Positions 35,642 through 45,708 of a stretch of 64,000 nucleotides of DNA are shown one piece after another. Location: positions 248,001 through 312,000 of the forward strand of contig SDUX01000008.1 in the NCBI GenBank assembly GCA_008729055.1, in the 5' to 3' direction. Every line of letters begins with the position of its first letter. Position 1 is the first letter of the stretch. The stretch comes from Pyropia haitanensis. Its lineage: Eukaryota > Rhodophyta > Bangiophyceae > Bangiales > Bangiaceae. The notes under the pieces are model-generated. The model searched no databases, was not told the DNA's origin, and worked only from the letters and a program-made list of their open reading frames with translations. A program made the position numbers and the translations under genes.

Positions 35642-35873
35642 CCGCCACCGCCGCCGCTACCACCACTGCCAGCGGGAGTGGGGGTGGGGCGGGGGGCGGG
35701 GGAGGAGTGGATGGCGGCGACGCAGCGGCCGCGGCGGGCGTTGCCGCGGCGGCGGCGAGTGGGGGGGAGGGGGGTGGGGGTTGGGGGGGGGGGGGGCGCC
35801 GTCTGCCTCGGGCGCGCTGGCGGTGCTGGGCAGCGCGGGGGGGGTGCTGCGGCCGTCGTTTACGCGCCGCTGA
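33058..35873 (+). CDS. Class 3 lipase (alpha/beta hydrolase) with a very large low-complexity insertion
   Basis: Class 3 lipases hydrolyse acylglycerols or polar lipids. DWVRLSDELALVADLKQDDA and LLPRTQLRYMVLTAP (33058-33200) look like the N-terminal part of the fold. The next core strand, APVTYVVVRGTDFRNFKHIA, appears only at about 34711. LDERLGVRVHRGFREAGYEL and the nucleophile elbow LRIVGHSLGGAAGILLALLL (35171-35200) follow. A probable triad is Ser in GHSLG, Asp in YADVVRTLP and His in RTGHYCWLV. About 500 Gly/Ser/Ala/Pro-rich residues separate two core strands. Frame changes occur at G/C runs, and a pyrimidine tract ending in AG at about 35120 may be an intron acceptor. The likely stop is at 35871-35873 (VLRPSFTRR). 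Confidence 0.75.
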
Positions 35874-36847
35874 CCGCCCCCGCCCCTGGGGCGGCTGCGG
35901 TGCGAGCCTTGTCGCCACCACCGCTGCCGCGGGTGTCCCGCTACGCCGCGCCGCGCCACGCTACAGGTGGGCGGGGAGCGGACCGGCGTGGCAAAGCGGC
36001 ATGGGGCAGGAGGGGGGGAGTAGTCGAGGGGCGGCCGGCGGCCCGCTCCGCACCGCGCCCGGCTTGCTGCAGCAGCGGCTCGGCTGGGAGGCGGCCTTCT
36101 CTGCCGGCACGGGGTGTGCCGGCGGCGCAGCCGCCGGCCGCCGACCGTCGAGCGCGGCGGCGGGTGCCGTTGCCCACAGCGGGCGGCGTGCCGCCTTCCC
36201 CCGCCGCGGCGCGTGTCTCCCAACGCGCAGCGGGCGAGGGTGCCCCTCGAGCGAGCGGCGGTGGTCTGCACGCCATGGGGAGAGGGCGTTTGCAGCAGAC
36301 AGACACACCCCCGAATGACGATGGACTGGACCCCCATGGCGGTTTCCCCCCCCGCCCCCCTCCCTCCCCGCCACCCTCCCGCGGCCTCGTTCAGTTCTGG
36401 CACTCGGCAATAGCCGCCTCGAGCGGCGGCTGGGTTGCTAGCGAGGGCGCCCTCATGGTCTCCCAGCACCAGCACGAGCAGCAACTGCGTCACCTGGACC
36501 TGGTCTATTTGTCGCTCCGCTGGCGGCCTCGACCGCCAACCGGTCACGCGCGTTCTATGAGCCGCTCCCACGCCGCGTGCATGCCAGCCTGCCTCGTCCT
36601 ACCCGACGCTGCCGTCTATCGCTGCCGCGGCGTGTACCCGCAGTCGCCGCGGGCGGTTTGGCCAGTGGCTCACCGTGTCGAGCGACCGTCCCTTCTGCTC
36701 GGCGCACACTTTCAAGGTCGTCAAGAGGATGGGGCGAAACCGTAGGAAAGCCCGAGCAGTAGCGGCGGTTGAACTGGGCCTGCCTGGACTCTGCGGCTGC
36801 CTGCACCAGCGCCTCGTCCTCCCACCGCAGCGACGCGGTGGATCTAC
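35874..36847. other. Intergenic region downstream of the lipase
   Basis: GC-rich, with C runs around 36345-36375 and no recognisable gene. Confidence 0.4.
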
Positions 36848-36970
36848 CACCCGGTCCCTACACTTCTGTGCAAGGTAGCCCTGACGGGGTCGTGCGGGCC
36901 TGTTTACATCAGCCGACCCCCCCACGGAGGCCGTAAACGCCGCTTTGCACAGAAATGTAGGTACCGGGTG
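36848..36970. repeat. 123-bp fold-back (inverted repeat) element
   Basis: Arms 36848-36875 and 36943-36970 are inverted copies matching at 25 of 28 positions. Inside them a second inverted pair, GTTTAC near 36902 and GTAAAC near 36932, extends the stem. No target duplication is obvious. It could be a small fold-back MITE or a structured RNA; there is no coding potential. Confidence 0.75.
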
Positions 36971-37122
36971 TTGGGCGTCCACCGCGCGGGGGCGCAGGCA
37001 TCCGTGCGGAGGCTGCTGTCGGCGGCCACGTCTAGATGGACAGTCAGCTGGTCCCTCCAACCAGTTGATCAGATTTTAAAGTCTCAATAAATTGACTCAT
37101 TTCGCCCACCACGACATCAATT

Positions 37123-37223
37123 GGTCAGATGGCCGAGCGGTCTGAATTGAAATCTACCGATAAGGCGCTGCGTTCAGGTCGCAGTCAACATTGTTGGCGT
37201 GGGTTCGAATCCCACTCTGATCA
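37123..37223 (+). tRNA. trnL-CAG: tRNA-Leu(CAG) with an 18-nt D-arm insertion (copy 2)
   Basis: The gene has the same length (101 nt), anticodon (CAG) and arms as the copy at 28564, including GGTCAGA/TCTGATC acceptor pairing. The D-arm is split at the same site by 18 nt (37144-37161) whose sequence differs from the other copy, and the variable arm also differs. The CGGT:ACCG pairing and the 3-nt bulges are conserved. T runs about 10-20 bp downstream can terminate Pol III. Confidence 0.92.
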
Positions 37224-37607
37224 CGCGATTCGTTTTGTTTTTCTTCGCGTAAACGTACAGCAACAAATATGCCGATAAAACTGTCACTACAGTGTTTCTC
37301 CATTCTTGTAGGTCCGGTTCTTGTGAGGGTGATAGTAACCAGAGTAGGTCGACCGGCTGTCATAACAGAGACGAGGAGGTCGACCGCCGAACGATCGCAG
37401 CAAAGAATTACTAGAAAAATGACATTGATAGTCAATTTGCGCCGCGCAAGATCTACACCCGGCGGCAACGACGCTCCACCTGCCGGTGCTGCGTTCCAGG
37501 GTCACGTCCACTGCCGTCACGCACCCCCGTCGTCGCATCCACCATCGTCGCGCCCCCCCCCCCCCCCCTCCCCATATGGCTGATCATCACCTCGCCCCAT
37601 CGCTGAT

Positions 37608-39704
37608 ATGTCTGATCCCCTTCCCCCCCCTGTCCCGTTTCCTGCCTGCATTGAGGCAGTCAAGGCTACCGTCCGAGCTGCTTTTGAGAGGACTGTCCCA
37701 GATCTGACGCATGAGTGGCCCCATGCTGTGGAGAAAACAGCACAAGCGGCGTCGGCGACGTGCGCGGGTCTGCTCGCGGTTGGGACACGTGGCAACCTCG
37801 CTGGCGGCAACATTGAGGAGCCAAGCGACCCCGCACCACTGGCGAGCCCTGCCCGACCTATCCGCCTGGCACTACCCGCGGGCGCCTCCCTACCTGACCA
37901 TTCCAGCTCGTGTGGTAGCCCTACTACGGCATTGACGGCGGCAGGACGGCGCCACAGGCGCCCGCGGCAAGCCATTTCCATTGGGCTCAAGAAGCAAATT
38001 GTACGCCTGCGCGACTCAGGTGTGCCGTGGGCCGTGGTGCTGCAGCAGCTGTCATCCCCCGTCAGCACGGACACCGCTATGAATATTATGCGGAGCGCTG
38101 ACCGCATCCGCGCGTTGCCCAAGGACCCGCGGACGCTGGCACGTGTCAACAGCCGAGAGAGCAAGTGGCCTGTGCTGGACGCGATGCTGTACAAGTGGTA
38201 CATTGCTTTATACTCTCTGGGCCACCGGCGCATCCCCATCACCACGGCGATGCTGCAGGAGGCAGCCACCATGATTGCTCAGCGACTATCTATTACGGAC
38301 TTCGCTGCCAGCCATGGCTTTGTGGGCGGCTTCCTCGCACGCCACGACATCTGCAACGTGGCCATGCATGGTCAAGCCGGCGCGGTCAACTTAGCCAAGG
38401 CGGCTGCCGCGGTGGCGGAGATCAGGCGCAAACTCGAGGGCTACACCCCGGACCGCATCTATAATATGGATGAAACGGGGTTGTTGTGTAGATGCCTTCC
38501 GTCAAGATCATACGTTCCGCGCAAGGACCGCAAGCGGGCCCGCGGTTCAAAGAGCATGAGGAGTAAGGACCGTGTGACGCTGGTGCTGTGCACCAATGCG
38601 GATGCATCTCACGAGCTTCCCGTCGCGATGATTGGCTCGGCCGCCTCTCCTCTGTGCTTTCGCGGAGCTGGAAATGCATGTCCCTTGCCATACTTCTCAC
38701 AGAAGTCAGCTTGGATGGATAATCATGTGTACGCCGAATGGTTCACCACCGTTTTCCTGGCGGAGATTCGCGGGAGGCACAAGGGCGCCCGAGTTGCTCT
38801 GATCATGGAAAATTCGGCTACCCATGACATGACCCTTTCAGCTGATGATGTGGAAGTAATCTACTTGCCACCGAACACGACCGCTGTGTATCAGCCGATG
38901 GACGCCGGCGTGATGGCCGCTTTGAAGCGGCGATACAAGCGCCGATTGATGGCCGTCGTTCTACGATTCTTACCGGTGTTGCCTGTGCCAGCGCCTCCTC
39001 CACCGGACCCCCCACCGGACCCTCCCCCACCCCCCCCTGCCCCCGCCCCGCCCATCGCACCACCTCTCACAGGGCCCCCCCCCCCCCCCCTTCCGGCATT
39101 TCCTCCGTTATCCACGCTGCTGTCCACGCCGTGGGCGCCTGCCGCTGACGGTGGAGCCCAGGCGGGGGCAATCGGCAACGTGAACGTTCGCCCCTGGCCG
39201 GCCCGGAGAGCGGCCGGGGCGCTCGAGTTCGGAGCCACGCGAGTGCGGAGTGATGAGGTGGAGAACGAGCTGTACGCGGCGCTGCTCCCCATACCAGAGG
39301 TTGAGACGCCAACTGTCATGAACTGTGGCCTGGCCGGGGGCGGCCACGCGCACCTCCGCGACGCAGCCACGTTTGTGAAGGAGGAGTGGGACAACATGTG
39401 CGCGTCGTCCATTCTACACTGTTGGATCAAGTCCGACATCGTCCCCGTTATGATGGCGACCAATATGTCATCGAAGTTCGGGGTGTATACAGGGGGCTTC
39501 AACGCGGTGGCCACGGACATGGCTGACATCCTCTCCATGATGAGCAGCACGACACTGCGGAGGGATGCTTTTGCTGGCGAGAGTGTACAGAATGTGGAGG
39601 AGGGCGTGCGACATTGGTTCACAGCGGAGGATGAGGCGGATGCTATCTTGGACACGGTAGACATGATTGCCGCATCGGAGGAGCAGTCACCCCCAACGGA
39701 ATAA
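37608..39704 (+). CDS. Pogo/Tigger-family DDE transposase
   Basis: The frame is open for 698 codons with no frameshift. An N-terminal helix-turn-helix (SIGLKKQIVRLRDSGVPWAV) is followed by a CENP-B-type DNA-binding segment (KWPVLDAMLYKWYIALYSLG through FVGGFLARHDI). The DDE domain shows IYNMDETGLLCRC (Asp288), VALIMENSATHD (Glu401) and YLPPNTTAVYQPMDAGVM (Asp432). The usual second catalytic residue in this family is Asp (LLLDN), so here one acidic residue is Glu. Spacing (31 residues between the second and third) fits the pogo group. A Pro-rich linker near residue 460-500 precedes a Tigger-like C-terminal region. Unlike host genes nearby, the protein has little poly-Gly/Ala. Confidence 0.93.
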   Translation: MSDPLPPPVPFPACIEAVKATVRAAFERTVPDLTHEWPHAVEKTAQAASATCAGLLAVGTRGNLAGGNIEEPSDPAPLASPARPIRLALPAGASLPDHSSSCGSPTTALTAAGRRHRRPRQAISIGLKKQIVRLRDSGVPWAVVLQQLSSPVSTDTAMNIMRSADRIRALPKDPRTLARVNSRESKWPVLDAMLYKWYIALYSLGHRRIPITTAMLQEAATMIAQRLSITDFAASHGFVGGFLARHDICNVAMHGQAGAVNLAKAAAAVAEIRRKLEGYTPDRIYNMDETGLLCRCLPSRSYVPRKDRKRARGSKSMRSKDRVTLVLCTNADASHELPVAMIGSAASPLCFRGAGNACPLPYFSQKSAWMDNHVYAEWFTTVFLAEIRGRHKGARVALIMENSATHDMTLSADDVEVIYLPPNTTAVYQPMDAGVMAALKRRYKRRLMAVVLRFLPVLPVPAPPPPDPPPDPPPPPPAPAPPIAPPLTGPPPPPLPAFPPLSTLLSTPWAPAADGGAQAGAIGNVNVRPWPARRAAGALEFGATRVRSDEVENELYAALLPIPEVETPTVMNCGLAGGGHAHLRDAATFVKEEWDNMCASSILHCWIKSDIVPVMMATNMSSKFGVYTGGFNAVATDMADILSMMSSTTLRRDAFAGESVQNVEEGVRHWFTAEDEADAILDTVDMIAASEEQSPPTE

Positions 39705-40740
39705 CTGTAGGCTTCGACGTTGTACAACTCACTGACACACAACACTGCGGTCGGAAAAAATGCTCAAGGCAAGATACGGTCGGAAAATCGAGAACATCGG
39801 GCCATGATGGAGCCATGGCGAGCGAAAATCAAATGCTTCCCTCTGAAGGGGACGTGCCGCCGCGACCCCGCCCCCACCCCGTCCACGCAACGGTTATCCC
39901 CTTGCCACCCGCGCAACCGGCCCCCCAGCCCCTGATGGACTAAGGTCCCCCCTTCGCTGTTTTGTTGAGGTGCACAGCTGATGCCATCAGCTCCCCTCAC
40001 CAGACACCCTTCCACAAGCCCCAGCACAACTGCCCCCAAAATCCACCCCAGGCTTGCCCCGCCCGCCCGCCTCTGGGCCCCCCTGCCCCCCTCTCGTCCA
40101 CTTCTGCCCTCGCATTGCTCCCCCCTTGGCCTGCACTCGGTCCCCCCTCCCCGCCACACCCGCATGAGTCTGTGTGTGTCGAGACGAGGAAAGGTGCGCA
40201 ATCTGCAGGAATACGAAGCGGGAGGGGGGGGCGCGGGTGGCCGGGGGGGAGGGTGAGGTAGACCTGGTCACGGCCACAGCCACCGCAGCCCAGCGGTCCC
40301 CCCCCGCACCTCTGGTCCAAGTTGTCCTTGCGCTTCCTCTTCTCTGTCCTCTCGTGCAGAGAGAAAAAGCAATGGGGCGTGTGAGAGGGACAGGAAGGGG
40401 GGGGGTGACCGGGTCGGGGCGCGCCGCGTGGATGGTCGATTTCTTGCTGTGCGCGGCCAAGTCACTCGCGCACGCGCACCATCCATCGCAAGGTTATGTG
40501 GAAAGCATTGGGCAATTGTCCGACGACTAGCTTGTCATTACGATGAGATGTGTGGACCACGCCCGGCTTAAGGCATCAAGCTCTGGCTTTCTTCCGATCG
40601 ACAGCGATCGTCTGTTGGTCGACCTGCCATCTGACACTCTTTCACGACGCGTTTCTGAGGCCAGCAGGCGTTCCGAAGAAATCGGCCCTTGATGGTGCTG
40701 GCTGCTCTCGTGAGTGACGATCGACCAAACAGGGTGATAG
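39705..40740. other. 3' non-coding part of the pogo-type element
   Basis: About 1 kb between the transposase stop and the right TIR. It contains a C/T-rich stretch (39840-40170) and no recognisable second gene. Two copies of CGGTCGGAAAA occur at about 39749 and 39778. Confidence 0.5.
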
Positions 40741-40989
40741 CAATGGAGAAAGACTGTACTCGTGCTTGCTGCGCCGTTTCGTGTTGTTTGCTCTCCTTCG
40801 TTCTCCTCCCAAACTCCAAACGATGAGTGAAGTGGTGCGATCTGCTTGTTACAACTGTATTTACCTATGTACACCGACACACAGCTACGACGCACCGCTT
40901 GAGTGACAAGACCCATGATGTTACACACCATTGCAATCGCGTCCATCCCCGGGCGCCCCATACGGTTCCCATCATCAACAGCTCCACCT

Positions 40990-42931
40990 CTACGGCCACT
41001 CCTCATCGCCCACATCCCCTACGAGGTGGCTGATGAACGCGTCCCCCCCCATCAGCGCCGTTGTCAGCAGCAGCACCCGCCGCTCCGACGCCGCCGCCGC
41101 CGCGCGCACCGCCGACGCCTCGGCGCGCGCGAGGCCGCCCACGTACAGCACCACCGCGTCCACGTCGGCGGGGTAGGCCGCCGCGGCGGCGGCGGCATCT
41201 ACGCCGCTCGGCGCGGCCACACCAGGTGCCCCCCCCTCCGCAGCCGTCGCCGTCGGCGACCGGTGCTCGAGCGTCACGTGCCCCGGCGGCAGAATGGACG
41301 TGTACGCCGACACGGGCGGCAGCGACGCCCAGCCCGCCGCCGACAGCGCCGCGTCGACCAGCCGCACCGACAGCGGGGTGTAGCCCGAGTACGGGGCGGC
41401 GAGGCGGCGCTCCCGGTGGCGAGCCCGCGCCCGCCGCCGGGCGGCCGCGTCGGGGGGCGGGGGGTCCTGCCGGTCGCCGCCCCGCCGCCGGCCGCGGCCG
41501 TCCCCGTCCGAGTCGCCGCCGCCACCGTCGGCGGCCGCGCCGCGGCGGCCGCCATCGCCGCCGCCGCCGTCGCCGTGGCCATCGTCGGGGTCATAGTCGG
41601 ACACCAGCCGCAGCGCCGCACGCGCAAACTGCCACGAGTAGGGCGCGGCGGCGGCGTCGGCATCCTTGCCGCCGCCGCCGCCCCTGCCATCCCAGTCGCC
41701 GCCGCCGCCGCCGCCGCCGCCGCCCGACCCGCCGCGGCCGTCGGCCCCGCCGCGGCCGCCCATCCCAACGCTCCCCCCTCCCCCGTTGGCGGCCAAGCCG
41801 CGGCCGCTGCCCTTGCCGTCGCCGTACCCCCCCCCCCCACTCCCGCTCGACGTGGCCGAGCGCCCCCCGCCCCCCCCCGATGGCACGCCCGCCAGACTCC
41901 CCGCCGCGTCCGCAATGCTGCCCGCCGCGTGGAGGACGGTGGACCACGAGACGAGGCCGCCCACCCCCGCCTCCCGCGCGGCCGGCACGCACAGGCGGGA
42001 CCGCTCGGCGGCGGCGAGCAGCGGCAGCGCGGCGGTGCCCGCGGCGGCGAGGAGCTCCCCGCGGACGCCCGCGAGCGCCTCCGCCTCCACCCCCCCCCCG
42101 TCACCGACACGAGACACAGCAGCCGGCCGAGCCGGTGGAGGGGCACGCCCGCGGCGGCCGCGTCGCCGAGCGCCGCGGGCCGCCGGCGGGCCGACGCGGT
42201 CCCGTCGAGCGCGGCTCGCTCCGCGGCGGTCCACGCCGCAAACGCCGGGTCCGCAAACGTCCGCGCCGACACGGCGCCCGCGATGGCGGTGTGCGCCGCG
42301 ACGGCGGCGGAGGAGGAGGCGAGGGCGGGGAGGCCCCGCACAAACGCCGCGACGCGCGCCAGCTCCCCGCCCGACCGGCCGCGGCCGCCATCGTCGCCGC
42401 CGCCGTCGTCAGTGTCGGTGTCACTGTCGGTGTCGCCGCCGCGCCAGGCGCGGGCGGCGGCGGCGCGGCGGCGGCGGCGGGAGCCGCCCCCGTCGGGGCG
42501 CGCCGCGTAGCGCGCGCGCACGTCCGCGGCGGTGAGCGCCAGGCGGCGCGCGGCGGCGGTGTAGTTGAGGTCCCGCAGGCCCGCGTACACCTCGTCGTCG
42601 GTGGTTAGCAGCCGCCGCACGGGGGCGGCCGCACCGCCCGCCGGCAGCGGCGGCCGCGGCGTCAGGGCGGGGCCAATCCCGGGCGGCGGCGGCGGCGGCG
42701 GCGCGGCGGCGGCCGCGCCGCCGCCGCCACCCGCGGCGTCTGCCCCCCCCGCCGGGGCCTCCCCCCGCACCGCCGCCGCGTCGGCAGGCGACAGCACCCC
42801 CGGCGGCACCTCGAGGATGGCGTTGCACATGCCGAGTGCCTCCTCCGCAAGCCCCTCGTACGTCCACTGCGTCAGCAGCGGCGTCACCAGGTCCACCGCC
42901 CGGTCAATCACAATGAGCGTCACGGGGCGCC

Positions 42932-42964
<33 letters not shown>

Positions 42965-44044
42965 TGGGGGGGGTCGGCGCCACCCGCCAGGGGGGGGTCA
43001 GCCCCCCGAGCGACGCCAGCGACAGGTCGTCCACGGCACGGGCGGGCGGCCGGTCGGCGGCGGCGGCGGCGCCCCCCCCCCCCCCTCTGTCTGCCGTCTC
43101 GGGGTGGTCTGACAGCAGCGCCGCGACGACCGCCGCCGCGGCCGCCCCCGCGGTGCGGATCAGGTCGTAGCGGACGCCCGCCGTGACGCGGAGCGCGGCG
43201 AGCGCCGCGGCCGCCGCGGCGAGCACCGAGCGGTCGCCCTCGAGGGCCACCTCCCGGAACGCGCCCGGCCGGTCGAGCGTCCCCGCGTCCGCGTCGAGCG
43301 GGAGGAAGCCCAGCCGCAGCGGCACGATGGTGACGACCGGCCGTACGCCAGCGGCGGTGAGGACCCGCTCGACGGTCGCGGAGGGGGCGGGGAGGACCAG
43401 CACCAGCGCGCGAAAGGCCAGGGGGGGGGGGGGAGGTCCGCCGCGGCGTCCCGGGAATCCACGGGCGCTGAGCCCCACCCGCGACCGCCGCCACCGCCGC
43501 CACCACCACCACCACCACCACCACCACCACCACCGCCGCCGCCACCCGCTGCGGCGGCCGCGTCGGCCACCGCCGCCGCCCACCGGTCGCGCGCGTCGGC
43601 AATGACCACCGCGGCGGCCGCCGCGGTGGCCTCCCGCCCCGACCGCACCAAAAACACCAAGCTCCCCCGCAGGGGCGGCGCCGCGGCGCGGACGGCGGCG
43701 CCGTCGGCGGTGCCCCCCCCGCCCCCCCCCCGTGGTCGGCCGCGGCGGCGTGGCGGGCCGCCCGGGGCGTCGGCGCCCCCCCCCCCGCCGGCGGCAGCGT
43801 CCAAATCCCCCCCGCCGCCATGCCGCCCGCCCGGCCGCGACGGCAGGGGTAGGACCGACACGACGCCGAGGGAGGCGAGGTAGGGCGCGTCGGCAAACAG
43901 GTCGAGCGTGCGCGGGGAGGAGCGGTCGCCGTTCCACAGGCCCCCGTCGACGAGGAGCGTCTTGGGGCCGGGCGCCCGCGCGAGGGCGTCGGCGAGGGAA
44001 GCGCGCGCCGCGTCGCGGAGGAGGTGGTGGAGGGGGGGCTTCAT
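40990..44044 (-). CDS. VPS33: Vacuolar sorting protein VPS33 (Sec1/Munc18 family)
   Basis: VPS33 is the SM-protein subunit of HOPS/CORVET that chaperones SNARE assembly in endosome/vacuole fusion. The start at 44044 gives MKPPLHHLLRDAARASLADA, then KTLLVDGGLWN and LASLGVVSVLPL. The middle contains ALVLVLPAPSATVERVLTAA and the hallmark VTLIVIDRAVDLVTPLLTQW TYEG, followed by ALGMCNAILEVP. The C-terminus has HRLGRLLCLVSV, PYSGYTPLSVRLVDAALSAA and SERRVLLLTTALMGGDAFIS, with the stop at 40990. Frame changes are needed at the C runs near 43422-43432 and 42091-42100. A (CAC)n tract at 43500-43532 encodes poly-Gly. Length is about 1,010 residues against about 600 in other species, the excess being low complexity. 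Confidence 0.94.
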
Positions 44045-45708
44045 GGCGGTGGCGGTGGCGGTGGCGGTGGCGGTGGCGGTGGCGGTGGGGAGTGGGGGGG
44101 GTGGGCGGAAGGGGTGGCGCCGTGGGGACAGAGGTCTGGGGAAGGAAGCGCGGCGCAGACTGACCGATGGCGCACGCGACCGCGAAGCAACACCAGAGGC
44201 GAGCCAGCTGCTTTGCAACCAAAACTTTGACCGCCTGGAGGTGGTCGCCACTTTCTGTCCGACATTTGAAGAGGCACCCGTGCCAACTGCGCCTCGGCCA
44301 ATCGTGCGCAAGCAACAATCTCCAGCCAATGAGACGCGTTCGTTCATCCAGACGCACTCGTGCTGGTCAACACTAGTCTTGATCTAGAAAAGCGCGACAA
44401 ATCATGAGGAAAAATGACGAGTTTATGAAGTCGAAGAGTGACACACCGCATGCGTAATCCAACATGTTTTCGTTATGATTGTACAGTGTACACAAGCACG
44501 CAAACACGTGAGGCTGCTATACATGCAAATGCGGCCGAGTGCTGGTCGCGGGCGTGCCGGTACGGCAGACGCGTGCCGGGGCAGACGAGGACAGCTCGAC
44601 TCACGGAGCGGACATCCCGGCTATGTGCGCGGGAACGACCGCGGGACGACTACCCGCTCGGGTCGCGCGGCAGTGGCCGCCTATGCCCTTGGCGGCTACG
44701 TGGCGAATCTCGTCATCCCGCGTGCGCGGGCTGGACTCCTGGAAAGCTACTGGGCTTGGCTGACCTCAAGCCATACCGACGACGACAGTACCTCCCGTGC
44801 GCCGCCGGGGGATCTCCACCGTGTTTTCCAGGAGTGACCTGCGGCAGGGACGACCGATGGCACCCAGCTGGTGGTGCCGCTGCCCGGCGCGTGTCATTCC
44901 GCCACCCCCTTGTCAGATTGTGGTCGGGAGCAGCGGCGTGTGCGGGCTGGGTGGGGCTCGCCTCCCCGCCGGCGCTCCTGACACGCACGCTGGCAAGGTC
45001 GGCAACGGCGGCGCCACTACCGTCTGCGGTTGGGCGGGGTGCGCATTGGCGACGGTGGCGGCGGTAGCGGCGGCGGCGGTGACGGCCGCGCACTCCCGCC
45101 CTCACCGCGCGCGCCCCTTTCGCCTGCAGACCCGCCCGCACCGTCGCCGTCGTTGATGCAGGCACCGCCGTTTTCCGGCGCGCGGCGGCCGTCGCCGCGG
45201 CGGCGGGTACGCGCGCGTGCCGCGCCATCCATGGCGGCCGCTGCCGCCCGAGGGGGTAGGGTGGGGTTGTGCAGGATGGCGGGCCTCGGTAGGGCCTTGG
45301 CAGCCGCGCGCGTGCCCAAAGGGAGGGAGGGGGAGCGGCGGCCGGGACTTCCAAGCTAGTTTGCCGTGGGCGCGACGTTGCCACGCTTTGGGGAAACGTC
45401 CCACAAGGCCGCCTGTAGAAACGAGCTACCACAAGCAAGACTCATGCCGACGGAACGGTCACTGACGCTGACCACAGTACAGTTCTTGAGGACCTGTGGA
45501 CGAGCCCCCCCACCGCCAGCGCCCCCACCACCGATGGGAGAATACCAAACGTGCGGCCAACGCATCGAGCCAGGTCGGCGGTGCTCATGACCAAACACCT
45601 CACTCTGTGTGCACAAGGACACAACACACACCCGGCGCCGATGCAACAGGGCCGGCGCTCCCACACGCCACCCGCCGCAGACCCCCCCCCGCCACCCGCG
45701 GCAGCTGG
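44045..45708. other. Region between VPS33 and gamma-glutamyltransferase
   Basis: Seven tandem GGTGGC repeats directly precede the VPS33 start (44047-44090). 44180-44560 is AT-richer and probably contains the VPS33 promoter. 44560-45700 has open frames on both strands without recognisable domains. No gene is supported. Confidence 0.45.

Larger units (their letters stand above)
37290..40756 (+). mobile_element. Complete pogo/Tigger-type DNA transposon (3,467 bp)
   Basis: The left end reads CAGTGTTTCTCCATT from 37290 and the right end is its inverted counterpart, CAGTCTTTCTCCATT on the minus strand ending at 40756, matching at 14 of 15 positions. Both ends are flanked by TA (37288-37289 and 40757-40758), the target duplication of Tc1/mariner/pogo elements. 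The interior carries the transposase gene. It is inserted between tRNA-Leu copy 2 and the VPS33 3' end. The base composition is less extreme than the flanks. Confidence 0.88.

Noticed and set aside
37154..37468. Minus-strand frame ending over tRNA-Leu (RDQSGIRTHAN)
   Set aside because: This peptide type is the well-known antisense translation of a tRNA T-arm.
41061..42608. Plus-strand frame of about 515 codons opposite VPS33
   Set aside because: Arg/Pro/Thr shadow of VPS33 without recognisable motifs.
43500..43532. (CAC)n microsatellite as a stand-alone repeat
   Set aside because: It is part of the VPS33 coding sequence (poly-Gly on the minus strand).
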